Below are positions 1 to 5,995 of a stretch of 12,790 nt of DNA, one piece after another. A program made the translations under genes and the position numbers. The stretch's first letter is position 1. Each line of letters begins with the position of its first letter. The notes below the pieces were generated by a model that searched no databases, had not been told where the DNA came from, and worked only from the letters and a program-made list of their open reading frames with translations. Source of the DNA: a bacterium HR23 (GTDB lineage: Bacteria > Chloroflexota > Dehalococcoidia > Lucifugimonadales > HRBIN23); the NCBI GenBank assembly GCA_002923335.1, contig BEHZ01000043.1, forward strand, positions 1 through 12,790, read 5' to 3'.

Positions 1-582
1 CCCTCCCTTCACCTCCCCCTCCCGAAGGGCCCTTACCCCCAGCCGTGCGTCGGGGGCATAGGCGGGCCCCACCGAAAGCCCCACGATCCACAAAAGCCTC
101 CTCCCCCTCTCCCATCGCACCAGAAGGCAAAGCCGGCTATGGCTCCGCATCCTCCTCTCCTCCCTCCCCCTCATCCACCGCAGGAGGGTGCCCTTCCGCC
201 GGTAGGGAAGGCCCGTGCTGTCCAGCAGGAGGAAGAAAGGGCCCCCTTCCCCCTCCCCCAGGGCGGACTCCAGCCGAGCCTTCAGGGCCTGAAGGAGGGA
301 GGAGAGGAGGTCTTGGGAGAGGTGCCTTTGGGCGTAGGCCTGCAGGGCCTGGAAGGAGGGGAAGGGGAGATCCGGGCGAAGGGCCCTGGCCCAGGCCACT
401 GTGCGTCGGTAGGGGAGGTGGTAGAAGGCCCGCAAGAGCAGGAGGGCCAGGTGCCGAGGAGGGGGGTAGGTGAAGGGCCTCCCCCTTCTCCTTGGGACGG
501 GGGGAAGGCCCCTCTGGACCTCCTGGGCCAGGGAAAGGCAGGTCCCGAGCACTTCCGCGGGTATGGGCTCTCTCCTGCGCAT
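1..582 (-). CDS. DDE transposase, N-terminal part (gene runs off the left edge)
   Basis: An open frame of 194 codons without a stop reads leftwards from an ATG at 582 to the window edge. The N-terminal part contains 'LPYRRTVAWARAL' (residues about 57-68) followed by a 'PFPSFQALQAYAQRHL' segment. This resembles the N-terminal helical region of IS5/IS4-type transposases, where a YRxxxG/W-A-R stretch is followed by a P-x-S/Y-T-L stretch. The core begins with 'FLLLDSTGLPYRRKG': D121 in the DSTG motif is the expected first catalytic aspartate of a DDE/RNase H-like (Transposase_11) domain. An HSRLCLLVRW strand and 'VGPAYAPDARLG' (D178) follow, as in the family. The remaining acidic residue lies outside the window. 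The sequence upstream of the ATG is GGGGGGTGAGGG, a plausible ribosome binding site; an in-frame GTG at 609 is a possible alternative start. I cannot name the IS family member, and whether the copy is intact cannot be judged here. Confidence 0.75.
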   Translation of the reverse strand, partial: MRRREPIPAEVLGTCLSLAQEVQRGLPPVPRRRGRPFTYPPPRHLALLLLRAFYHLPYRRTVAWARALRPDLPFPSFQALQAYAQRHLSQDLLSSLLQALKARLESALGEGEGGPFFLLLDSTGLPYRRKGTLLRWMRGREERRMRSHSRLCLLVRWERGRRLLWIVGLSVGPAYAPDARLGVRALREGEVKGG

Positions 583-733
583 GACACCCTCACCCCCCTC
601 TCGCGCCACCAGCCTACCACGCTCCCTTTGTAAGACAAGCCCTGCTTTCGTTGACACCCCTTTGCCCCCTCTGGTAGCCTGAGGTTACTGGCTCTTTTGG
701 GCCCCGCCGGCCGGGGGAGGAGGCTCCGAACAC
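583..733. mobile_element. Gap holding the insertion sequence end and the folC leader
   Basis: This short gap separates the transposase start from folC. One end of the insertion sequence must lie in it, because transposase genes normally start within about 20-150 bases of the terminal inverted repeat. I cannot place the end precisely: the opposite terminus is outside the window, so no inverted repeat or target duplication can be compared. The stretch around 612-660 (on the minus strand GTCAACGAAAGCAGGG, then CTTACAAAGGGAG) is the part most likely to belong to the element. Confidence 0.35.
651..680 (+). promoter_or_regulatory. Candidate sigma70 promoter for folC-fabF
   Basis: A perfect TTGACA lies at 651-656, followed after 18 bases by TAGCCT at 675-680, which matches the -10 consensus only at the T, A and final T. 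The site is about 50 bases upstream of the folC start and points towards it. It may lie inside or at the edge of the insertion sequence, in which case the element supplies an outward -35. The weak -10 keeps confidence low. Confidence 0.3.
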
Positions 734-2110
734 ATGGAGTATCGGGAGGCAGTGCACTACCTTCTGGGGCTGGCCGACTGGGAGCGCATGATGGCGCCCT
801 CCGGACAGCGCCCCCGCTACGACCTGGGGCGTATGGAGGTGCTGGTGGAACGCCTCGGCTCCCCGCATCGGGTCATCCCCGCTGTGCATATCACAGGGAG
901 CAAGGGAAAGGGCAGCACCTCGGCCATGCTGGCCAGCATCCTGACCTCCGCGGGGTATAAGGTGGGCCTTTACACCTCTCCCCATCTGCACACTTTCTGC
1001 GAGCGCATCCGCTTCGGCCTGGAACCTGTCTCCCCGCAAACCTTTGCGCGCTTGGTGGACACGGTGCGTCCTATCGCCGACACCCTCACCCAGGAGGGCA
1101 CCTGGGGGCGGGTAACGACCTTTGAGTTCCTCACCGCCATGGCCTTCGTGGGCTTCCGGGATGCGGGATGCCACTTCCAGGTGCTGGAGGTGGGGCTGGG
1201 GGGCACCCTGGACGCCACGAATGTGATCCCCCCTCCCCTGGTGAGCGTGATCACCTCCATTAGCCTGGACCATACCCATAACCTGGGCAACAGCGTGGCC
1301 CAGATAGCCCGGGACAAGGCGGGTATCATCAAGACGGGGGGGCAGGCGGTTACCGCACCCCAGGCCGAGCCAGCCCTGGAGGAAATTCGCCAGCGGGCCA
1401 GGGTGGTGGGTGCCTCCCTCGTGGAGGTGGCGCAGGCGTATCGCTGGCGAAGGGGGCCATGGAGCCTTGAAGGTCAGCACTTCACCATTGACGGCCCCCA
1501 GGGTCGCCTGGAGGCGTGGATGCCTCTCCTGGGGGAATACCAACTGGAGAACGCTGCCTGTGCCCTGGCGGCAGTAGATATCCTGCGCCGGCAGGGCGTT
1601 GCCCTCCCTGAGGAGGCGGTGCGAGAGGGCTTCCGCCGTGTCCGATGGCCTGCCCGTTTGGAGGTGCTTCGGCGCCGTCCCCTGGTGGTGGCCGACGGCG
1701 CCCATAATCCCTACTCGGTGGCCCGCCTCTGCGAAGCGGTGCGGGATTACCTGGCCCCCCGACGGGTGCTTCTGGTCTTTGGGGCGTCCTCGGACAAGGA
1801 CATCCCCGGTATGGCCGAGGCCCTGGTGCCCATGGCGCCCAAGGTCTTTGTGGCCCGCTCCCGGCATCCCCGCTCTGCCTCGGTGGAGCGTGTCGCCTTG
1901 GCGCTGGCGCAGTGTGGCCTGGAGGCGGTGCCCTGCGGGGGTGTGCTGGACGCCCTCCAGCAGGCCCTGTCCAACGCCCAGGAGGGCGACCTGGTGTTGG
2001 CGGCGGGCTCCCTGTTCGTAGCAGGCGAGGTGCGGGAGGCTCTGCTGGGTATCACTCCAGAGACATATCCCGAAATTCCGCAGGTTGTGCTGAAACCTGT
2101 CGCACCATGA
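734..2110 (+). CDS. folC: Bifunctional folylpolyglutamate synthase / dihydrofolate synthase
   Basis: FolC is a cytosolic Mur-ligase-type enzyme. It adds glutamate to folates (and often to dihydropteroate) with ATP, through an acyl-phosphate intermediate. The 458-residue protein has the P-loop GSKGKGST at residues 55-62, followed by the 'TSPHLHTFCERIRF' stretch that is typical of FolC. 'EVGLGGTLDATNV' (about 152-164) is the family Mg-binding glutamate region, and 'SLDHTHNLGNSVAQIARDK' then 'AGIIKTG' (about 177-202) carries the lysine region. 'ADGAHNPYS' marks the start of the C-terminal ligase domain. Length is normal for the family (about 420-460). The ATG at 734 is preceded by a GGGGGAGGAGG run at 713-723, which supports this start. 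The gene is followed by fabF after 9 bases, so the two are probably one operon. Whether it also has dihydrofolate synthase activity cannot be decided from the sequence. Confidence 0.95.
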   Translation: MEYREAVHYLLGLADWERMMAPSGQRPRYDLGRMEVLVERLGSPHRVIPAVHITGSKGKGSTSAMLASILTSAGYKVGLYTSPHLHTFCERIRFGLEPVSPQTFARLVDTVRPIADTLTQEGTWGRVTTFEFLTAMAFVGFRDAGCHFQVLEVGLGGTLDATNVIPPPLVSVITSISLDHTHNLGNSVAQIARDKAGIIKTGGQAVTAPQAEPALEEIRQRARVVGASLVEVAQAYRWRRGPWSLEGQHFTIDGPQGRLEAWMPLLGEYQLENAACALAAVDILRRQGVALPEEAVREGFRRVRWPARLEVLRRRPLVVADGAHNPYSVARLCEAVRDYLAPRRVLLVFGASSDKDIPGMAEALVPMAPKVFVARSRHPRSASVERVALALAQCGLEAVPCGGVLDALQQALSNAQEGDLVLAAGSLFVAGEVREALLGITPETYPEIPQVVLKPVAP

Positions 2111-2119
2111 GGATAGGCT

Positions 2120-3367
2120 ATGGAGAGACGACGGCGTGTAGTGATAACCGGCATGGGGGCCATGACCCCCCTGGGGCAGTCGGTGCGGGCCTTTTGGGAG
2201 GGGCTGGTGGCGGGCAAGTCAGGGGTTGGGCCTATTACCCTGTGCGACGCCTCCGAGTTTCCCTGCAGAATTGCAGGGGAGGTGAAGGGCTTCACCCCCG
2301 AAGACCATATGGACCGCCGGGAGGCACGGCGCATGGCCCGCTTTAGCCAGTTGGCGGTGGCGGCTGCCTACCAGGCGGTGAAGGATGCGGGGCTGGACTT
2401 CAGCAAGGAGGATACCACCCGTTGCGGGGTGCTGTTGGGCAATGGCAACGGGGGCTTCCCCACCACGGAGGAGCAGTGCCGTGTCCTGGTGGCCAAGGGG
2501 GGGATGCGGGTGTCGCCCTTCTTTATCCCCATGATTTTGCCCAATATGGCGGCGGCCAATGTGAGCCGGCTCCTGGGCCTCCGGGGCTACACAGGCACCT
2601 GCATCACCGCCTGCGCTGCGTCCACCCAGGCTATCGGCGAGGCGGCCGAGGTGATCCGCCAGGGGCGGGCGGATGTGATGCTCACCGGGGGCACCGAGGC
2701 GAGGATTAGCCCCCTGGGCCTGGCGGGCTTCTGTGTGATGAAGGCCCTCAGCTCTCGCAACGAAGAACCGGAGAAGGCGAGCCGTCCCTTTGACGCTCAG
2801 CGGGACGGCTTTGTGCCCGCCGAAGGCTCGGCCATCCTGGTGTTGGAGTCCGAGGAGCACGCCCTCCGAAGGGGGGCACGGATTCTGGCGGAGGTGGCCG
2901 GCTACGGGGTAACCTCTGATGCCTATCACCTGGTGCACCCCGATGAGCAGGGGGAGGGGGCTGCCGGGGCCATGCAACTGGCGCTGGCCGATGCGGGGGT
3001 AGCCCCTACCGAGGTGGACTACATCAACGCCCACGGCACATCCACCCCTCTCAACGACGCCATAGAGACGCTAGCCATCAAGAAGGTCTTTGGGGAGTAT
3101 GCCTACAAGGTGCCTATCAGTTCCACGAAGTCTATGGTGGGGCACGGGCTGGGGGCGTCGGGGGCGCTGGAGGCGGTGGCGTGTGTGCAAACCATCCTCA
3201 CGGGGATCATTCACCCCACCATTAATCTGGAGTTCCCCGACCCGGCCTGCGACCTTGACTACGTGCCCAACATCGCCCGTCGGAAGGAGGTGCGGGTGGT
3301 GTTGTCCAACTCCTTCGGGTTCGGCGGGCAGAACGCCTGCGTGGTGTTTCGGCGCTACGAAGGGTAG
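2120..3367 (+). CDS. fabF: Beta-ketoacyl-ACP synthase II
   Basis: FabF condenses malonyl-ACP with an acyl-ACP in type II fatty acid elongation in the cytosol. The 415-residue length is essentially that of E. coli FabF. It starts with the family hallmark 'VVITGMGAMTPLG'. The catalytic triad is complete: C165 in 'ITACAAST', H305 in 'NAHGTSTPLND' and H342 in 'STKSMVGHGLGASGA', with K337 in the same motif. The C-terminal 'SNSFGFGGQNA' loop holds the gatekeeper phenylalanine. The intact cysteine argues against a decarboxylating chain-length-factor paralogue. The start at 2120 has TGAGGA at 2108-2113 as ribosome binding site, and this overlaps the folC stop codon, so translation is probably coupled to folC. 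The gene ends convergently with the SWIM protein gene. No acpP, fabD or fabG lies nearby, so this is an isolated fatty acid gene. Confidence 0.95.
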   Translation: MERRRRVVITGMGAMTPLGQSVRAFWEGLVAGKSGVGPITLCDASEFPCRIAGEVKGFTPEDHMDRREARRMARFSQLAVAAAYQAVKDAGLDFSKEDTTRCGVLLGNGNGGFPTTEEQCRVLVAKGGMRVSPFFIPMILPNMAAANVSRLLGLRGYTGTCITACAASTQAIGEAAEVIRQGRADVMLTGGTEARISPLGLAGFCVMKALSSRNEEPEKASRPFDAQRDGFVPAEGSAILVLESEEHALRRGARILAEVAGYGVTSDAYHLVHPDEQGEGAAGAMQLALADAGVAPTEVDYINAHGTSTPLNDAIETLAIKKVFGEYAYKVPISSTKSMVGHGLGASGALEAVACVQTILTGIIHPTINLEFPDPACDLDYVPNIARRKEVRVVLSNSFGFGGQNACVVFRRYEG

Positions 3368-3371
3368 CGCT

Positions 3372-3386
3372 CTGGACGCCGTCCAG
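3372..3386. terminator. Small hairpin in the fabF / SWIM convergent gap
   Basis: CTGGAC, a 3-base loop and GTCCAG form a 6-bp perfect stem directly after the fabF stop and before the convergent SWIM gene stop. There is no T tract on either side, so it could act only as a weak or Rho-assisted terminator or an RNA-stabilising end. Confidence 0.25.
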
Positions 3387-3394
3387 CGGGACGC

Positions 3395-3637
3395 CTAGGC
3401 GGGGGAAGGGGCTGTCAGCATCTCCCCCAGGATATGCTCCAGCGCCATGCTATGGCTACAGGTTTGGTGGCGACGGAAGAAGGGGCAGGTGCAGTCCCAA
3501 CGGCCGGCGTCGTAGGTAACGGTGTAGGTGTTGTGTTCCCCTCGGAAGGTGACGGTGAAGCGCTGGAAGGTTACCCTGTTGCGCTCCTGGGCGTAGAGGC
3601 GAGCCTTTTCTATCTTACTGATGAGGCTAGAGTGCAT
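3395..3637 (-). CDS. Small SWIM zinc finger protein
   Basis: An 80-residue protein that is almost entirely one SWIM zinc finger. An N-terminal helix ('ISKIEKARLYAQERNRV') leads into beta strands ('RFTVTFRGEHNTYTVTYD') and then C49-x-C51-x8-C60-x-H62, which is the CxCx(n)CxH signature. SWIM domains are predicted DNA- or protein-binding modules, found fused to SWI2/SNF2 helicases, MuDR transposases or Rad51-paralogue partners. Here the domain stands alone with no enzymatic partner, so its role is unknown; a DNA-binding or adaptor role is inference. The ATG at 3637 is preceded by AAAGGAGA, a strong ribosome binding site. The gene is convergent with fabF and lies downstream of the CoA-transferase, but it has its own candidate promoter. 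Confidence 0.8.
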   Translation of the reverse strand: MHSSLISKIEKARLYAQERNRVTFQRFTVTFRGEHNTYTVTYDAGRWDCTCPFFRRHQTCSHSMALEHILGEMLTAPSPA

Positions 3638-3678
3638 TCTGTCTCCTTTGTGCGGTGTAGAGCGCCTCTCCCCTGTTT

Positions 3679-3707
3679 ATCCTACCCCCGCCGAGGGAAG
3701 GGGTCAA
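3679..3707 (-). promoter_or_regulatory. Candidate sigma70 promoter for the SWIM protein gene
   Basis: Read on the minus strand, TTGACC (3707-3702) is followed by a 17-base spacer and TAGGAT (3684-3679). Predicted transcription would start near 3672, giving a leader of about 35 bases that contains the AAAGGAGA ribosome binding site. Spacing is optimal and each hexamer has one or two mismatches. Confidence 0.45.
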
Positions 3708-3742
3708 CAGGAGTAGGGCGTTCCTCACGGGCCACCCCACAG

Positions 3743-3793
3743 AAAACTTCCGTTCCCCGCCTGGAAGGCGGGGAAGCCCTTGGACCTCCAAGG
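3743..3793 (-). terminator. Strong hairpin downstream of the CoA-transferase gene, probable terminator
   Basis: TTCCCCGCC (3753-3761), a 5-base loop and GGCGGGGAA (3767-3775) form a perfect 9-bp GC-rich stem. On the minus strand it follows the CoA-transferase stop by about 60 bases, and a TTTT run (complement of 3743-3746) comes a few bases after the stem. This fits an imperfect intrinsic terminator. A second small palindrome, CCTTGGA-CC-TCCAAGG, lies at 3778-3793 immediately before the stem. The T run is not directly attached to the stem, so termination strength is uncertain. Confidence 0.45.
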
Positions 3794-3833
3794 CGGTAAG
3801 CGGTCTCTGGTTTCATTTGCAGTAAAGAGATGG

Positions 3834-5084
3834 CTACACCACACCAAGGGTGCGCAGGTAGGCCAGTTCCTGGGGGGTAAGGCCCAGTTCTTGGCAATAA
3901 ACCTCTTGGTTGTGTTCCCCGAGAAGAGGGGGGCGCAGGCGCACCGTGGGGGGCGTGGCGCTCATCCGGGGCACCAGTCCGGGATACAGCACCTCTCGCC
4001 CCAGTTCCGGATGGAAAACGGGGATGAAGAAGTTACGCTCCGTCAAGTGGCGGTTGTGGACTAGGTCTTGCATGTTGCTGATGGGATAGAGGATAATGCG
4101 CCGTTTCAGCGCCCCCTCCCAGAGTTCCTCTTTCGTTTTCCCCCGAAAGAACTCGGCGATGGGAGCCTGGAGGAGGTCTATCTCCTCCTGGGGGACGAGG
4201 CGCATATCCTGCGTCTCAAAGTCAAAGAGGGAGAGGTAATCGGGCGAGGCGCCTTCCTCCTCCATCCAGCGCACCAGATTGCGGGTGGACTCGCCCCCCA
4301 CCCTTCCGCCGCCGATGGCAAAGCAGACATAGCCATCCTTGCACTCCCAGTTGAGGCGCAGGCGAGTGCCGGAGGCACCCCCCGCTCGCTCCGCCCCCTG
4401 CCGGGTGATGTTCACCCGGTTCAGGTCCCAGGTAACCGTGGCGTTCATCAGGGACCACACCACTGCCTGTTGTGCGGAGACATCTACCTGCTGGCCTTGC
4501 CCGGAGCGGTGGCGCTCCCACAGGGCGATGAGGGTGCCCACCACCGCCTCTCCCGCCGCGTGCAGATAGGCCTGGGGGAAACCAATGCGCAAAGGGGGGC
4601 GGTCCGGGTCGCCGGTGATGAACATGAGGCCCCCCATGGCCTGGAGGACAATATCGGGGGCCTGGTAGCGAGCATAGGGGCCATCCTGTCCGAAGCCGGT
4701 GATGCGGGTGTAAATCAGGCGGGGGTTGATGGCGGAGAGGTTGGTATAGCCGAGGCCCCAGCGCTCCATTGTCCCCGGCGGGTAGGATTCCAGCAGGATA
4801 TCGGCCTTGGCGACTAATCGCTTCAGCAGAGCCTGGCCGTCGGCGGTGGAGATGTCCAGGGTGAGGCCCCGCTTGTTGAGATTGTAGAACCAGAAGGTCA
4901 GGCTCCGGTCGGGGTGTGGCTCCTGACCGTAGAAAGGAGGGCGACGCCGGGCGGGGTCGCCCTGGGGCGGTTCTACTTTGAGGACATCTGCTCCCATATC
5001 CCCCAGGAGGCGGCCGCAGAGGCTCGCGTGCTCCTGGGTCAGGTCTATCACACGGTAGGGTGCCAGGGGCAGGTGGTCTGCCAT
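3834..5084 (-). CDS. Family III CoA-transferase (CaiB/BaiF/Frc type)
   Basis: The 416-residue protein belongs to the class III CoA-transferases, which move CoA between organic acids (formyl/oxalyl, carnitine, benzylsuccinate and others) in the cytosol, usually as interlocked dimers. It starts with 'YRVIDLTQEHASLCGRLLGDMG' and 'ADVLKVEPPQGDPAR', the characteristic N-terminal signature. 'NLNKRGLTLDIST' (about 69-80), 'ADILLESYPPG', 'ITGFGQDGPYA' (about 128-138) and 'LIALWERHRSGQGQQVDVS' follow. The C-terminus 'LGEHNQEVYCQELGLTPQEL' is also typical. At the place of the catalytic aspartate (Asp169 in formyl-CoA transferase) I see 'IGFPQAYLHAAGEAVVG' (about 167-183), with no aspartate. It may therefore belong to a different subfamily. 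The ATG at 5084 has GGGGAGGAAGGG just upstream. No dehydrogenase or acyl-CoA ligase partner is adjacent, so the substrate cannot be inferred. Confidence 0.88.
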   Translation of the reverse strand: MADHLPLAPYRVIDLTQEHASLCGRLLGDMGADVLKVEPPQGDPARRRPPFYGQEPHPDRSLTFWFYNLNKRGLTLDISTADGQALLKRLVAKADILLESYPPGTMERWGLGYTNLSAINPRLIYTRITGFGQDGPYARYQAPDIVLQAMGGLMFITGDPDRPPLRIGFPQAYLHAAGEAVVGTLIALWERHRSGQGQQVDVSAQQAVVWSLMNATVTWDLNRVNITRQGAERAGGASGTRLRLNWECKDGYVCFAIGGGRVGGESTRNLVRWMEEEGASPDYLSLFDFETQDMRLVPQEEIDLLQAPIAEFFRGKTKEELWEGALKRRIILYPISNMQDLVHNRHLTERNFFIPVFHPELGREVLYPGLVPRMSATPPTVRLRPPLLGEHNQEVYCQELGLTPQELAYLRTLGVV

Positions 5085-5104
5085 CCCTTCCTCCCCGGTT
5101 CGGC

Positions 5105-5136
5105 TTTATAGTGGGGCCTGACGCACGGGCTGTCAA
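5105..5136 (-). promoter_or_regulatory. Candidate promoter for the CoA-transferase gene
   Basis: On the minus strand a perfect TTGACA (5136-5131) is followed by TATAAA (5110-5105). Both hexamers are near consensus, and the position about 20 bases upstream of the ATG suits a short leader with the GGGGAGGAAGGG ribosome binding site. The 20-base spacer is longer than the usual 16-18, so it may be weak or activator-dependent. Confidence 0.35.
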
Positions 5137-5146
5137 GGGTTGTGCT

Positions 5147-5169
5147 GGGCGTCCCTCCGAACGACGCCC
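5147..5169. promoter_or_regulatory. Inverted repeat between divergent promoters, possible operator
   Basis: GGGCGTC (5147-5153) and GACGCCC (5163-5169) are perfect 7-base arms separated by 9 bases (16-base centre-to-centre). The site lies just upstream of the minus-strand TTGACA and about 70 bases upstream of the plus-strand -35. That is where a regulator of the divergent CoA-transferase and heme-copper operons could bind. GC-rich arms can also occur by chance in this genome, and I do not recognise a known operator consensus. Confidence 0.3.
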
Positions 5170-5235
5170 GCATCGCCGTTTTTGCGAGCATGTCATCCTC
5201 TTTATTCGGGACTTCTTGCCCAGGTCTTTTGGCCC

Positions 5236-5265
5236 TTGTCAAGGAGCCCGCGACTGCCCTATTTT
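5236..5265 (+). promoter_or_regulatory. Candidate sigma70 promoter for the heme-copper operon
   Basis: TTGTCA (5236-5241), an 18-base spacer and TATTTT (5260-5265) precede the first gene of the operon. Transcription starting near 5272 would give a leader of about 45 bases, ending with the GGGAGGTGGGT ribosome binding site. Confidence 0.4.
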
Positions 5266-5316
5266 CTCCTGGGAAGGCGACTGGTGCAGTCCCCTTTGGT
5301 GCTACGGGAGGTGGGT

Positions 5317-5451
5317 ATGCAGGAGCGGGAGCCTCTCTGGCAGCGGCTGGTGGACAACATCTGGTTCTGGCTGGTGGTGAGCAACCTCTTCTTCTTCCTT
5401 GTCTACCTGCTGTGGGGCTGGGTGAACATCTGGAGCATCCCGGCCCGGTAA
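5317..5451 (+). CDS. Small single-helix subunit of heme-copper oxidoreductase (subunit IIa-like)
   Basis: This 44-residue protein has a charged N-terminus (MQEREPLWQRLVDN) and one hydrophobic helix (about residues 15-36, rich in W, F, L and V), so it is a single-pass membrane protein. GGGAGGTG at 5306-5313 lies just before the ATG, a good ribosome binding site, and the gene ends 10 bases before subunit II. Its position matches cbaD of the Thermus thermophilus ba3 oxidase operon, which encodes the 34-residue subunit IIa ahead of subunits II and I. Sequence similarity of such short helices is not informative, so the assignment rests on size, topology and gene order. A longer in-frame reading from 5140 has no ribosome binding site and a non-typical sequence, and I reject it. 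Confidence 0.75.
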   Translation: MQEREPLWQRLVDNIWFWLVVSNLFFFLVYLLWGWVNIWSIPAR

Positions 5452-5461
5452 GGAGGGGGAT

Positions 5462-5992
5462 ATGGTAACAGCACCGGAGCGGGTGTGGTGGCGTGTTCCC
5501 GTCAGCCGTGCGGAGATGGTTTGGATTGTCCTGGCCTTCCTTCTGGTGATGGTGTTCTTCTCCCTGTGGATGGCCCTGTGGCATGGGATAGGCCGGCAGA
5601 ATGCCACAGGCGCCGCCTACAAGGTGGCGCCCCAGACCTACCGGGAAGAGGTGTTCGCTTTCGCACGGCAGTGGAAGGTAGGGGAGGAGAACGGTATCCC
5701 GGTGGTGGCACCCCCGCCGGGCAGTCATGTGTATCTCCTGGCCCAGCGCTTCTCCTGGTATCCCATCCTGAAACTGAAGGCGGGGGAGACCTACCACCTG
5801 CACATGGCCTCTACGGATGTTTTGCACGGCTTCTCCCTTTCCCCACACCAGTGGGCCATCCAACTCTACCCCGGTTACGAGTGGGTGATGTCTTTTACGC
5901 CCGATAAACCGGGGACTTACCACATCATTTGCAACGATTTCTGCGGTTTGGGCCACCAGACGATGCTGGGGAAAATCATCGTGGAGGGGTGA
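5462..5992 (+). CDS. cbaB: Heme-copper oxidoreductase subunit II with CuA site (ba3-like)
   Basis: Subunit II receives electrons from a soluble donor (cytochrome c or a cupredoxin) at a binuclear CuA centre and passes them to subunit I. The 176-residue protein has a single N-terminal membrane helix (about 19-41) and a cupredoxin domain outside the membrane. All CuA ligands are present: H122 in 'DVLHGFSL', then C157-x3-C161-x3-H165-x2-M168 in 'CNDFCGLGHQTM'. The last motif is almost identical to that of Thermus ba3 subunit II. E18, just before the membrane helix, may correspond to Glu15 of Thermus subunit II at the K-channel mouth. The length is close to the 168 residues of the Thermus protein, and one helix rather than two is the B-family pattern. 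TAAGGAGGGGG, overlapping the upstream stop, is the ribosome binding site. The subunit I gene follows after 3 bases. Confidence 0.92.
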   Translation: MVTAPERVWWRVPVSRAEMVWIVLAFLLVMVFFSLWMALWHGIGRQNATGAAYKVAPQTYREEVFAFARQWKVGEENGIPVVAPPPGSHVYLLAQRFSWYPILKLKAGETYHLHMASTDVLHGFSLSPHQWAIQLYPGYEWVMSFTPDKPGTYHIICNDFCGLGHQTMLGKIIVEG

Positions 5993-5995
5993 GGC

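Noticed and set aside
45..638. Several open frames on both strands (such as plus 45-473, plus 139-633 and minus 282-638)
   Set aside because: Their products are low-complexity proline, glycine and arginine-rich sequences typical of shadow frames. The real gene is the minus-strand transposase frame that stays open to the window edge.
614..1867. 417-codon open frame on the minus strand opposite folC
   Set aside because: The translation is rich in His, Gly and Arg without any recognisable domain. folC on the plus strand has complete motifs and a ribosome binding site.
5140..5316. N-terminal extension of the small oxidase subunit (103-residue reading)
   Set aside because: The extension covers the candidate promoter and lacks a ribosome binding site. 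The ATG at 5317 has GGGAGGTG directly upstream and gives a typical single-helix subunit.
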